Shown: one piece after another, positions 7,949 to 16,077 of the stretch | Layout: each line of letters opens with the position of its first letter | How positions within the stretch are numbered: position 1 is the stretch's first letter | DNA from: an uncultured Akkermansia sp. | GTDB lineage: Bacteria; Verrucomicrobiota; Verrucomicrobiia; Verrucomicrobiales; Akkermansiaceae | Direction of reading: 5' to 3' | Assembly: GCA_904502165.1 (NCBI GenBank) | Contig: CAJGDB010000013.1 | Coordinates: 1-31,178, forward strand | Length of the DNA stretch: 31,178 nt | Position numbers and translations under genes: made by a program | The notes under the pieces: model-generated | Database searches by the model: none | What the model was told of the DNA's origin: nothing | Seen by the model: only the letters and a program-made list of their open reading frames with translations

Positions 7949-10099
7949 TCAGAAATCGAAGCCCATCTGCTCGTGGTCGTCTGCGGCCTCCGGGGCAGGG
8001 GCTTCCGGGGGCAGGGGAGCGGCGACAGCCCCTGTGACCGGTGCGGTATCAGGGGTGGGGATTCCGGCCTCCTGCTGAGGAGCGGGAGTACCCGGGGTTT
8101 CTGCCTCCTCTGCGGCTTCAGCGGCCACCGGCATGATGCGGGCAATGCGTTCCACCTGGTTCTTGGTGACAATGTTGCCGAGCACATTGCGGCCCTTGAC
8201 CCTCAACTTGCCGAAATCAAAGGGAATGGGGCGGCGCAGGCGGCGCAGCTGGTTCCTGAGGTACACATTGACCGCCATGGCGCTGCTTTCCTCCTCTGTT
8301 TTGTGGACAGTGAAGAAAAAGACGCGGCTGCCCTTGGTGCCCTGGGTGAGCTGGTATTCTTTATCGCGGGTGAAACCACCCAGCTTGAAGCGCTTGGCGT
8401 AGGTGATGCCCTCCTTGCCATCGCGGTAAATCATATTGAACACCCAGTCATCTGTGGGCCGCAGCACGCAGATATGCAGAAGCTTCTTGCCCACGTAGAA
8501 CTTCTCCTGCACGCGGCGCACCGTGAGTACGCCCTGGTTGTCGATGGTGAGGATATCGCTCATGGTGGAGCATTTGTCAACCGCCTCGCCACCCTTCTTG
8601 ATGCCGTAGCCGGCAAAGCCCTCTTCATCAATATAGAGCGTCTCGTTTTCAACCGCAGCCACCGCGCGGGTCACGGTGTCGAACGTGGTAAGCTCCGTCC
8701 GGCGCGGCCAGTTGGCACCATACTTTTTCTGCAGTTTCTCAAACCAGCGGATGGTGAACTTTGTAAGCTGGGCCAGGTTCTTGCGGCATTGCTCAATCTC
8801 TGATTCCAGACTGAGAATGTGCTGCTCTGCCTCGTGAATCTCATATTTGGCAATCTTCTTGATGCGGATTTCGGTGAGGCGGACAATGTCGTCGCGGGTG
8901 ACTGGGCGGATGAAGTTCTGCACAAAAGGCTGCAGCCGCTGCTCGATTTCAGCCAGCGACTGCTCCCAGCTCTCACTTTCCTCCAGCACCTTGTAGATGC
9001 GGTTCTCAATGAAGATTTTCTCCAGGCTGGCCTGCATCCAGCTCTCCTGCAGTTCTGCCAGCTGTACCTCCAGCTCGCGACGCAGGGTCTCCTTCGTGTT
9101 ATCGACGTTGATTTTGAGAATCTCACTCACGCCCATGAACACAGGCTTGCGGTCCACAATGACCACCGCTTTGGGGGAGATGCTCACCTGGCATTCGGTG
9201 AAGGCATAGAGGGCGTTGCAAGTCTTCTCTACATCCTGCCCGGCCTGCAGGTGCACCAGAATATCCGCCGAGGCGGCGGTGTTGTCCTCAATTCTGGCAA
9301 TTTTCAGCTTGCCTTTATCCATGGCGTTCTCAATGCTCTGGATGACGGATTCCGTGGTGGTGCCGTAGGGGATTTCGGTGATGCGGATGAGTTTTTTTGC
9401 GCTGGTGTCGAGCTTGGCGCGGCAGCGCAGGCGGCTGTTGCCCGTGCCGTCGTTATAGCCGCTTACATCGAGCAGACCGCCGGTGGCAAAATCGGGATAA
9501 AGCTCGAATTCCTCTCCACGCAGGTAGTGGATAGCGGCTTCAATCAGCTCGTTGAAATTGTGCGGCAGAATGAGGCAGTTCATGCCCACGGCAATACCAA
9601 GAGCCCCCTGAGCCAGCAGCAGGGGGAACTTTACGGGCAGGGCCACGGGTTCCTTGTTGCGACCATCGTAGCTGAGCTTCCACTCGGTGACCTTGGGGCT
9701 GTATACTACCTCTTTGGCAAACTGGGAGAGGCGGGCTTCGATGTATCGCGGAGCAGCTGCGGCATCGCCTGTCAGAATATTGCCCCAGTTACCCTGCGGG
9801 TCGATGAGCAGCCCTTTCTGGCCGAGCGTGACGAGTGCGCTGCCGATGGAGGCATCGCCGTGCGGGTGGTATTTCATGGTGTCACCCACAATGTTGGCTA
9901 CCTTGTTGTAGCGCCCGTCGTCCATGCGCTCCATGGAATGCAGAATGCGGCGCTGCACTGGTTTCAGACCATCGATGATATGCGGTACCGCGCGCTCAAG
10001 AATCACGTATGAGGCGTATTCCAGGTAGTAATCCCCAAACATCTTCTGGATGAGACTGGGGTTTTCCTGCAGGTATACGGGTGTGATTTCCTTGCTCAT
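7949..10099 (-). CDS. parC: DNA topoisomerase IV subunit A (ParC type)
   Basis: 716 residues. Cleaves and rejoins duplex DNA to decatenate chromosomes, working with a ParE/GyrB ATPase that is not in this window. The N-terminal winged-helix region includes ILERAVPHIIDGLKPVQRRI and KYHPHGDASIGSAL (77-89). The active-site tyrosine is Tyr119, in AAAAPRYIEARLS. A coiled tower and gate lie near 370-460. The C-terminal beta-propeller part lacks a GyrA box (QRRGGKG type), favouring ParC over GyrA, and ends in an Ala/Pro-rich tail. ATG 10099 is chosen over the in-frame GTG 10120, because a promoter with its -10 box at 10111-10116 lies between them. The residues equivalent to quinolone-contact Ser83 and Asp87 of E. 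coli GyrA are Ala83 and Ser87. Confidence 0.93.
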   Translation of the reverse strand: MSKEITPVYLQENPSLIQKMFGDYYLEYASYVILERAVPHIIDGLKPVQRRILHSMERMDDGRYNKVANIVGDTMKYHPHGDASIGSALVTLGQKGLLIDPQGNWGNILTGDAAAAPRYIEARLSQFAKEVVYSPKVTEWKLSYDGRNKEPVALPVKFPLLLAQGALGIAVGMNCLILPHNFNELIEAAIHYLRGEEFELYPDFATGGLLDVSGYNDGTGNSRLRCRAKLDTSAKKLIRITEIPYGTTTESVIQSIENAMDKGKLKIARIEDNTAASADILVHLQAGQDVEKTCNALYAFTECQVSISPKAVVIVDRKPVFMGVSEILKINVDNTKETLRRELEVQLAELQESWMQASLEKIFIENRIYKVLEESESWEQSLAEIEQRLQPFVQNFIRPVTRDDIVRLTEIRIKKIAKYEIHEAEQHILSLESEIEQCRKNLAQLTKFTIRWFEKLQKKYGANWPRRTELTTFDTVTRAVAAVENETLYIDEEGFAGYGIKKGGEAVDKCSTMSDILTIDNQGVLTVRRVQEKFYVGKKLLHICVLRPTDDWVFNMIYRDGKEGITYAKRFKLGGFTRDKEYQLTQGTKGSRVFFFTVHKTEEESSAMAVNVYLRNQLRRLRRPIPFDFGKLRVKGRNVLGNIVTKNQVERIARIMPVAAEAAEEAETPGTPAPQQEAGIPTPDTAPVTGAVAAPLPPEAPAPEAADDHEQMGFDF

Positions 10100-10117
10100 A
10101 GACTGAACGTAGTCTAT
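10098..10117. repeat. Inverted repeat overlapping the parC -10 box and start codon
   Basis: ATAGACT (10098-10104), 6-nt spacer, AGTCTAT (10111-10117): perfect 7-bp arms. One arm covers the -10 box and the other overlaps the ATG, a suitable place for a repressor operator or a small mRNA hairpin. Function is unproven. Confidence 0.5.
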
Positions 10118-10139
10118 CACATACGCGCGCGCATTTCAA
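10111..10139 (-). promoter_or_regulatory. Sigma70-like promoter of parC (nearly leaderless)
   Basis: On the minus strand TTGAAA (10134-10139), 17-bp spacer, TAGACT (10111-10116). Eleven nt separate the -10 box from ATG 10099. It decides the start choice for parC. Confidence 0.7.
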
Positions 10140-10193
10140 GGCATAAGCTTAGGAAAAGTTAAATTTTGACAGCATAGAGGACACTCTATTTTC

Positions 10194-10222
10194 TTTACAT
10201 GTGAGAACAAGCGGTGTAGAGT
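10194..10222 (+). promoter_or_regulatory. Sigma70-like promoter of the Sel1 lipoprotein gene
   Basis: TTTACA (10194-10199), 17 bp, TAGAGT (10217-10222). Twenty nt separate the -10 box from ATG 10243. Confidence 0.65.
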
Positions 10223-10242
10223 GTTGGAAGTAGTTACTGCGT

Positions 10243-10848
10243 ATGAAAAAGAAGTGTCTGTTACTGGTTCTGGTTGTTGTGATAGCCGGTTGTGGCGCCG
10301 GGGTGTATTATTATCCACCTGCGTGGCAGCAGGCGCAGAAGTACTGGAGCCTGGCAGAACAGGAAGTGAAGGCGCTTGTGGAGAAGTATGCAAAACAGGC
10401 AGAAGCCGCCGGAACAGCCGCTGCGCCGGAACCAGCTGCGCCCTCCGCACCCGTGGCAGAGCCTGCACCCGTGGCAGAACCAGCCCCCGCCCCCGCTCCT
10501 GAGCCCGCGCCGGAGCCAGTAGTGGCAGAGCCGGAGCCCGCTCCCTTGCCCGCCCTGAATGCTGAAGCAGAAGCCCTGCTGCCTAAGGCAGAAGCCGGAG
10601 ACCCTGTGGCGCAGTTCAACCTGGCCCGCCAGTATGCGCTGGGTGAGGGAATGGCAGTGAACCGCGAGGAATTCATCCGCTGGTGCCGCACCGCGGCAGA
10701 CCAGGGGCTGCCGGAAGCCCAGTATGCGCTGGGGTGCTGCTATCTCCGGGGGCTGGCAGTACCGCAGGATGCCGCAGAAGGCCGCCGCCTGCTGGAAGCC
10801 GCCGCCGCTGCAGGCTTTGCCCCGGCAGCCGAGGAACTGAAACGCTGA
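10243..10848 (+). CDS. Sel1-repeat lipoprotein with Pro/Ala/Glu-rich linker
   Basis: 201 residues. The N-terminus is a lipoprotein signal peptide (KKKCLLLVLVVVIAGC) with its lipobox ending IAGC at Cys17, so it should be lipid-anchored in the envelope. Residues about 60-105 form a low-complexity linker of repeated AEPAP units, a likely stalk. The C-terminal 90 residues hold two Sel1/TPR-like helical repeats (PVAQFNLARQYALGEGMAVN and PEAQYALGCCYLRGLAVPQD) of the kind that bind other proteins. It lies 30 nt before the acyl-activating gene with no terminator between, so they may share a transcript. The specific partner is unknown. Confidence 0.88.
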   Translation: MKKKCLLLVLVVVIAGCGAGVYYYPPAWQQAQKYWSLAEQEVKALVEKYAKQAEAAGTAAAPEPAAPSAPVAEPAPVAEPAPAPAPEPAPEPVVAEPEPAPLPALNAEAEALLPKAEAGDPVAQFNLARQYALGEGMAVNREEFIRWCRTAADQGLPEAQYALGCCYLRGLAVPQDAAEGRRLLEAAAAAGFAPAAEELKR

Positions 10849-10878
10849 CTGCAGAAATACTTAAACACTTAGACGACC

Positions 10879-13050
10879 ATGGCTCAGATCATTGTAAACG
10901 GAAAAGAAAACATAGTGACACCAGGGTTCTACATGCCCAACCGCATGTCGGTTGCGGCGGTGAAGGCCCTGCATAAGCTGCTGGACGGCAAGGTATGCTA
11001 TCTGGTGGACCCCACCTTTGCACCGGCCCCGGAGCTGATGAATGCCATATTGAAGCAGGGGGCAGTTGTTGAATACTTTGCCTTCCGCAACACGACCCCG
11101 CGTGCGGTGCGAGAGCAGATTCTGGCCCACATGGAAGGCGGGGTCAGCGTAGTGTTCCTGCCGGGTATGGTGACCTGCTGGCGTGGCACGTACAGCGATG
11201 TTCCCTCTCCCTTCCTGAAGCATGTAGGCAGCCTGCATATCTCCCCCATCCCCCTGTTCCTGGGCTTCTACGGCAACACCATTCAGACACTGTATCGCGA
11301 AGAAGCAGACCCGGATTGCCATGAGGAATTCTGCATTCTTCCCAAGCTGGCCTCGGGCCCGCAGACAGGCGAGCGTCTCATGGCGGTGTGGCTGGAAAAG
11401 GGCGCTGAGCTCTTTGCCGCCCAGCCGCTGTTGAATGCCTCGCTCACGACTAATCTGGTGCACGCGCTCAAGCGTTATCCGAAGGTGGAGATTGTGGACG
11501 GCTTGACCGGTGGTTCCCTGACGCACTATAAGGCGCTGGGTGTGAGTATGGCCGTGGCAAAGATGCTGGCCCGCCGGAAGGATAAGCGAATCGGTGTGAT
11601 TCTGCCGCCGGGAGCAGGTGGCGTGATTGCTACCCTGAGCTGCCTGCTGGCAGGTATTGCGCCTGTCATGATTAACTATGCCACCTCTGCCGCAGCCTTT
11701 GAAAGCACGGTGCGGCAGGCCGGGCTCACCACCTTCATTACCGCCCGCAAGTTCATGCAGAAGCTGCCGCAGTTCCCCTGGCCGCCGGAAGACCAGCTCA
11801 TCCTGGTGGAAGACCTGCTGCAGAAGACACCGAAGCTTACGCTCATATCGCATGTGCTGATGGCCAAGACCCTGCCTGCCAGGGCCATCTGCAGCATGTA
11901 CCGGACCGATTCCCGCAAGGGAGAAGACGAGGCCGTGGTGCTCTTTACCTCTGGTTCCAGCGGTGAACCCAAGGGAGTGGTGCTGACGCACCGCATGGTG
12001 ATGGCGAATGTATCGCAGTGTGCCTGCCGCCTGGACCTGACGGATTGCCGCTTCCTGGCCAGTCTGCCCATTTTCCACAGTTTCGGCATGACCGTGAACA
12101 TGATGCTGCCCATGCTGACCGGCTGCATGGTGTGTTCCTACCCGAACCCGACAGATGCCCGCACGCTCAACGAACTCATCCAGAAGTACCGGCTCACCCT
12201 GGTCTGCGCCACCCCCACCTTTGGCCGTGCCATGCTGCGCCGCGCCGAGGCTGATACCTTTGCCAGCGTGCGCTACTTCGTGCTGGGTGCAGAAAAGCTG
12301 CAGCCGGATCTGGAGAAAGAATTCATCGAGAAATGCGGAGTACACCCGATGGAAGGCTATGGCCTGACAGAGACCGCCCCGGTGGTGGCTGCCAATATGC
12401 CGGCCATGACACTGCGCCCCGGCACCCATTTCTTTGTGCCCAGCATGGTGCGCCCAGGCGTGGGTGCCATGCTGCCCGGCATTGCCATCCGCATTACTGA
12501 TGTGGACGACGACAGCCGCGAGCTTCCGCTGACAGAGCGGGGTATGATATGGTTCAAGGGAGCCAATGTGTTCAGCGGCTACATCGGCCGCCCGGAGCTC
12601 AATAAGGAAATATTTCACAACGGCTGGTTCAAGACAGGGGATATCGGCCAGATGGACCTCAATGGCTTCATCACCCTGGGGGGCCGCCTTTCCCGCTTCT
12701 CCAAGATCGGCGGTGAAATGGTGCCTCACGAAGGCGTGGAGCTGGCGTTGTCTGAAGGCTTCGGGCTGAGTGCCGAGGAATCACTGCAGATAGCCATAGC
12801 CGGGGTAAGCGACCCGCAGAAGGGCGAGGCCCTGGTGCTGCTCTCTGCCATGCCCCAGCACCAGCGCAGCTCAGAGGAAAAGGAGATTCTCTCCTCCATC
12901 CGCAGCATGCTGGCCGAAATGTCGGTTCCGACCCTCTGGGCACCCAAGTATCTGGTGCCGGTGGAATCCATACCGGTGCTGCCCACAGGCAAGCTGGATT
13001 TGCGCGGCTGTAAGCTTCTGGCAGAAGAGGCCCTCTGCCTCCAGTCCTGA
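10879..13050 (+). CDS. AMP-forming acyl-CoA/acyl-ACP synthetase fused to a degenerate acyltransferase-like domain
   Basis: 723 residues. The C-terminal two thirds (about 195-720) is an ANL-family adenylating enzyme, which activates a carboxylic acid with ATP and loads it onto CoA or an acyl carrier. Visible are the P-loop FTSGSSGEPKG at 356-366, EGYGLTE at 492-498, WFKTGDIGQMDLNG, and LPTGKLDLRG with catalytic-type Lys705. The N-terminal ~140 residues resemble the PlsC acyltransferase half of Aas-like fusions but without its catalytic residues: the HxxxxD position reads NRMSVAA (Arg22, Ala27), and the FPEG position reads LPGM (94-97). The enzyme half looks intact, so fatty acid activation for phospholipid repair or salvage is likely, with the acyl-transfer step possibly lost. 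There is no Shine-Dalgarno sequence at ATG 10879. Confidence 0.88.
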   Translation: MAQIIVNGKENIVTPGFYMPNRMSVAAVKALHKLLDGKVCYLVDPTFAPAPELMNAILKQGAVVEYFAFRNTTPRAVREQILAHMEGGVSVVFLPGMVTCWRGTYSDVPSPFLKHVGSLHISPIPLFLGFYGNTIQTLYREEADPDCHEEFCILPKLASGPQTGERLMAVWLEKGAELFAAQPLLNASLTTNLVHALKRYPKVEIVDGLTGGSLTHYKALGVSMAVAKMLARRKDKRIGVILPPGAGGVIATLSCLLAGIAPVMINYATSAAAFESTVRQAGLTTFITARKFMQKLPQFPWPPEDQLILVEDLLQKTPKLTLISHVLMAKTLPARAICSMYRTDSRKGEDEAVVLFTSGSSGEPKGVVLTHRMVMANVSQCACRLDLTDCRFLASLPIFHSFGMTVNMMLPMLTGCMVCSYPNPTDARTLNELIQKYRLTLVCATPTFGRAMLRRAEADTFASVRYFVLGAEKLQPDLEKEFIEKCGVHPMEGYGLTETAPVVAANMPAMTLRPGTHFFVPSMVRPGVGAMLPGIAIRITDVDDDSRELPLTERGMIWFKGANVFSGYIGRPELNKEIFHNGWFKTGDIGQMDLNGFITLGGRLSRFSKIGGEMVPHEGVELALSEGFGLSAEESLQIAIAGVSDPQKGEALVLLSAMPQHQRSSEEKEILSSIRSMLAEMSVPTLWAPKYLVPVESIPVLPTGKLDLRGCKLLAEEALCLQS

Positions 13051-13080
13051 TTTTAGGCTTGCATTTCCCCTGAAATCAGG
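13046..13080. repeat. Inverted repeat at the end of the synthetase gene and adk promoter
   Basis: CCTGATTT (13046-13053) and AAATCAGG (13073-13080) are perfect 8-bp arms with a 19-nt loop that contains the adk -35 box. It has no T tract. It could be an operator or an attenuating hairpin, or chance. Confidence 0.4.
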
Positions 13081-13086
13081 CATAAT
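13059..13086 (+). promoter_or_regulatory. Sigma70-like promoter of adk
   Basis: TTGCAT (13059-13064), 16 bp, CATAAT (13081-13086). The -10 box ends 49 nt before ATG 13136. Confidence 0.6.
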
Positions 13087-13135
13087 AACCACGCCTGGCA
13101 GCCTGGCTGCTGAAACTTTCTCTAAATAAACCATT

Positions 13136-13789
13136 ATGAAAACGCTCAAGCGATTCGTACTTGTGGGTGCCCCCGCTTCCGGCAAGGGCACGCAGTCCTC
13201 ATTCCTGTCTGAGACCTATGGCCTGAAGCCCCTGAGCACGGGTGCTCTGCTGCGCGCTGAAATTGCCGCTGGTTCCGAGCTGGGCCTGGAAGCCAAGAAG
13301 TACATGGATGCTGCCATGTTTGTGCCCGATGAAGTGGTGAATGGCATTGTTGCCAAGTGGCTGGGTGAGAACAAGGATTGCGGTTGCCTGCTCGATGGCT
13401 ATCCCCGTACCGTTTCTCAGGCCGAGACGCTGGATGCCAACCTGACTGCCATGGGCCTGGGTGTGGACATCGTGGTGTACCTCAACGTGTCTGCCGAGCT
13501 TATCGAAGCCCGCATGCTCAAGCGCAAGGCTTGCCCCGCCTGTGGTGAGACCACTCGCAATGGCGAGGAAATCTGCCCGAAGTGCGGTGGCGCCATGATT
13601 GTGCGCTCCGACGACAACCCCGAGGCTTTTGCCAAGCGTCGCAAGGACTACGAGACCCTTACCGTGCCTGTGGTGGAACACTACCGAGCCCAGGGTAAGG
13701 TGGTGCAGATTGACGTGACGGAAGAAGGCGAGCCTGAGGCTGTTTCTGCCCGTATTGCCGCCGCCGTGCGTACCTACTGCGAGAAGTAA
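13136..13789 (+). CDS. adk: Adenylate kinase
   Basis: 217 residues. Catalyses ATP + AMP = 2 ADP in the cytoplasm. The P-loop is GAPASGKGTQ at 11-20. AMP-binding and hinge motifs are STGALLR and LLDGYPRT (85-92; the family usually has LDGFPRT). The LID carries a Cys4 zinc site, CPAC at 133-136 and CPKC at 147-150, with ten residues between the two pairs, shorter than the usual ~16. DNPEAFAKRR follows with the expected catalytic Arg residues. No Shine-Dalgarno sequence precedes ATG 13136. It has its own promoter and terminator, so it is probably monocistronic; the usual secY/ribosomal protein neighbours are absent. Confidence 0.96.
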   Translation: MKTLKRFVLVGAPASGKGTQSSFLSETYGLKPLSTGALLRAEIAAGSELGLEAKKYMDAAMFVPDEVVNGIVAKWLGENKDCGCLLDGYPRTVSQAETLDANLTAMGLGVDIVVYLNVSAELIEARMLKRKACPACGETTRNGEEICPKCGGAMIVRSDDNPEAFAKRRKDYETLTVPVVEHYRAQGKVVQIDVTEEGEPEAVSARIAAAVRTYCEK

Positions 13790-13811
13790 GCCGAATTCCG
13801 CTTTTAACGGA

Positions 13812-13851
13812 AAGGCCTGCCCCCGGAAAACGGAGGCAGGCCTTATTTTTT
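13812..13851 (+). terminator. Rho-independent terminator of adk
   Basis: A 10-bp perfect stem (AAGGCCTGCC at 13812-13821 with 13835-13844), then a T-rich tract at 13846-13851. Confidence 0.88.
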
Positions 13852-13852
13852 G

Positions 13853-14127
13853 TCAGGAATTCGGTGAGATGGGGGGCAGGGATGCGAATTGCGGAACAGG
13901 AATTGTGTTTCTTGTGGTTGTACCCCTTGCCTGGAGAATCCCATTCCGGCTTGGGTCCATAGGGAACATGGGAATCTGCCAGGTTGCCCGGAATGAACTC
14001 GGGGCTGTGGCGTTCATCGGTGGAGGTTCTGGCATTCTTGCCGGAAATACCATGCGTGTAGACTTACCATATTGCCCGGGGTCTGTCTGGCTCAAAAAGG
14101 ATTGTGCCTCAAGGACGTTGTATTGAC
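13853..14127. other. Intergenic stretch without a supported gene
   Basis: About 275 bases between the adk terminator and the promoter of the exported cluster. Open frames exist on both strands but have no start signal, promoter or recognised product. The plus-strand frame reads through the adk terminator. A plus-strand peptide such as ELGAVAFIGGGSGILAGN looks protein-like, so a decayed gene fragment or unrecognised repeat is possible. No RNA structure was recognised. Confidence 0.4.
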
Positions 14128-14156
14128 TTTACATGCGGTGCGGAAGAGGGTAGAAT
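14128..14156 (+). promoter_or_regulatory. Sigma70-like promoter of the exported transglutaminase cluster (leaderless)
   Basis: TTTACA (14128-14133), 17 bp, TAGAAT (14151-14156). Eight nt separate the -10 box from ATG 14165. It is the only promoter seen ahead of the four-gene cluster. Confidence 0.7.
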
Positions 14157-14164
14157 AGCGGGGT

Positions 14165-16063
14165 ATGAGAATGTGTGCTGCTGCAGTTGTTGCCTGGTGG
14201 GCACTTGGTGCTTCTGTTGTGGCACAGGAGCCGGGTGGTGCTTTACTGGGCATGTACCGGGATATGGCCCGTGTATCGGAGGGGCCTGTTTCCTTGCAGC
14301 GGCGCGCGGAGATGTTTTCTGCCCTCGGGGCTCTGCCGGCAGATACCCGTTCCTTCTTTGCGATTCGTGGCCTGGGTGCCCTCTGCTCCAGCATTGCCGG
14401 AGCAGATGCCCCGGCCGGATTCCCCCTGGCGGCCCTGGGAAGCCAGCTGGATGGCTTTGCCGTGGGAATGAGCGAGGCTGCCGCACAGGATTTGCAGCGT
14501 CTGATGCCGTTGTTCAACGCCATGGATAGTACCCGGGATGAGGCGGTGGAGAAATGGCTGGAACAGGCCGGGCCTGATGCTTCGCTTGCCATTGTGGCGC
14601 AGCAGCGCGAAGCTCGTCGCCAGACCGGGGAACAGCTTGTGGCTGCCACCAGAGAGCTTCGCCTTGCGCCGATATACATGGCGCTGAGCTGCAAGCCGGA
14701 GGGGCAGTTGCTGCTCTACCAGCTTACTGCGCTGATGTACCTGCTGCCGCTGGAGCCGGATGGCCCCATGGACTGGGTGGTGCAGGGGCAGAACCGCGGT
14801 ATCTGCCTCCGTGGGGATAAGCTGGATTTGAGCGGTCTGGAGCTGGAACCGGAACATGAGCAGCAGCTGAGAGTAAACCTGCGGAATGTGCGCTTGTATA
14901 TCATGATGCAGGTGGTGCAGAACCACCTTGTGGTGGCTCTTGCCTCCGACCAGAAGGACATCCGCTGGATTGGCTCCCCCGCCGATTCTGTGCTGAATAC
15001 CGGGAGTATGGCTGCCTACGATGCGCTGATGCAGCGCGATGCCCTGGCTCTGGGGCAGGCAGATGAAGCCCTGGTGAAACTGCGTGATGGGCTGAACCTG
15101 CAATCATACCGCAGCGTGGCTCAGTTTGTGGGGGGCGTGTTCACCCGCCTGGCCGGGGAATATGGTGCTGCCGCCGGTGCCATGGAACGCTTAGTGAAGA
15201 TTCTGGAGACACTGATTCCACCCCGCAAGGGAGCTGAGCAGCTCATGGTGTGGAAGGATGAGGATTATTACGCAGAACTGGTGGTGGATGCCTGTGGCCA
15301 GTATTTTGAGCCGGGAACCCTGCGGCATCTGGCGGCAGCAGATGCCCCGGGAACTGTTCTGTATGCAGAGAGTACCATGCCGGGAGGCCTGCCTGCGGTG
15401 GAGCTGAAGCAGGTGGCAGAGGATGTGCAGCAGGTGCAGAACAGCTTTATATCGACCATGAAGCCGGAGTGCCGGGCCGTGGCTCAGATGAATGAACTGC
15501 CCCGGATTCAGCCGTGTCTTGTTCCGCTGGCGGCAGGGCTGCAGAGTCTGGGGCCGGCCGTGGGCGATGGAGTGGCCCTGCTGGTGCAGGAACATGCTGG
15601 CGCAACAGTGCCCCAGCAGGCTGCTGCCATTTCTCTGCGGGCCTCGGTGAAGGATGCTGCGGCGCTGGCTGCTGCCGGGCAGAAGTTCCGGGAGGCTGGC
15701 GAGTTTGTGGTATCAAAGATGTCTGACCGGGAACGCTGTGAGGTGCAAGAGCATGTCATGCCTTATGTACAGGTAGCGCAAAGCAGTGATGCCATTTTGC
15801 TGCATAATGGTGCCGGAGGCCTGACGTTGGCTGCACCGCAGACCGCTGCGCCGGTGGAGGGGGGGCTTGTGTTTTCTCTGCATTTGCCGGAACTGGAGCG
15901 GGTGGTGACCACTATCAACCGGCTGGAGAATCCGGGCAAGCCCGCTGAATACGAATGCAGAACTACTGGTGCAGCTCAGGAACTGGAGCGTATTGATGGT
16001 GCGGCCCGTGTGCTGGATGGTCGCCTGAAGATGCGGGTCCGCCTGTGCCCGGTAAAGAAATAA
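14165..16063 (+). CDS. Exported protein of unknown function, first gene of the transglutaminase cluster
   Basis: 632 residues, no recognised domain. A signal peptide is clear (CAAAVVAWWALGASVVA), with likely cleavage near residue 20 before QEPGG. The mature protein is Ala/Leu/Gln-rich and probably largely helical, with a regular mix of helices and short beta segments (LYIMMQVVQNHLVVALAS; TVLYAESTMPGGLPAVELK) and few Cys. No protease, lipid or sugar-binding motif was identified. The stop at 16063 lies 14 bases before the first transglutaminase gene, with no terminator between. The start at 14165 is supported by the promoter position. Its role is presumably linked to the three genes behind it, but that rests on gene order alone. 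Confidence 0.85.
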   Translation: MRMCAAAVVAWWALGASVVAQEPGGALLGMYRDMARVSEGPVSLQRRAEMFSALGALPADTRSFFAIRGLGALCSSIAGADAPAGFPLAALGSQLDGFAVGMSEAAAQDLQRLMPLFNAMDSTRDEAVEKWLEQAGPDASLAIVAQQREARRQTGEQLVAATRELRLAPIYMALSCKPEGQLLLYQLTALMYLLPLEPDGPMDWVVQGQNRGICLRGDKLDLSGLELEPEHEQQLRVNLRNVRLYIMMQVVQNHLVVALASDQKDIRWIGSPADSVLNTGSMAAYDALMQRDALALGQADEALVKLRDGLNLQSYRSVAQFVGGVFTRLAGEYGAAAGAMERLVKILETLIPPRKGAEQLMVWKDEDYYAELVVDACGQYFEPGTLRHLAAADAPGTVLYAESTMPGGLPAVELKQVAEDVQQVQNSFISTMKPECRAVAQMNELPRIQPCLVPLAAGLQSLGPAVGDGVALLVQEHAGATVPQQAAAISLRASVKDAAALAAAGQKFREAGEFVVSKMSDRERCEVQEHVMPYVQVAQSSDAILLHNGAGGLTLAAPQTAAPVEGGLVFSLHLPELERVVTTINRLENPGKPAEYECRTTGAAQELERIDGAARVLDGRLKMRVRLCPVKK

Positions 16064-16077
16064 CAAGTTTTACAAAA

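Noticed and set aside
10100..10120. GTG start at 10120 for parC, adding seven residues
   Set aside because: The proposed -10 box (10111-10116) overlaps this extension, and ParC homologs begin near the MSKE segment.
10861..12729. Minus-strand open frame of 622 codons opposite the acyl-activating enzyme
   Set aside because: It is antisense to a gene with all ANL motifs. The peptide is His/Gln-rich with no recognisable domain, typical of antisense frames in GC-rich DNA.
14123..14156. TTGACT at 14123-14128 as -35 box for the exported cluster
   Set aside because: The spacer to TAGAAT would be 22 bp. TTTACA at 14128-14133 gives 17 bp.
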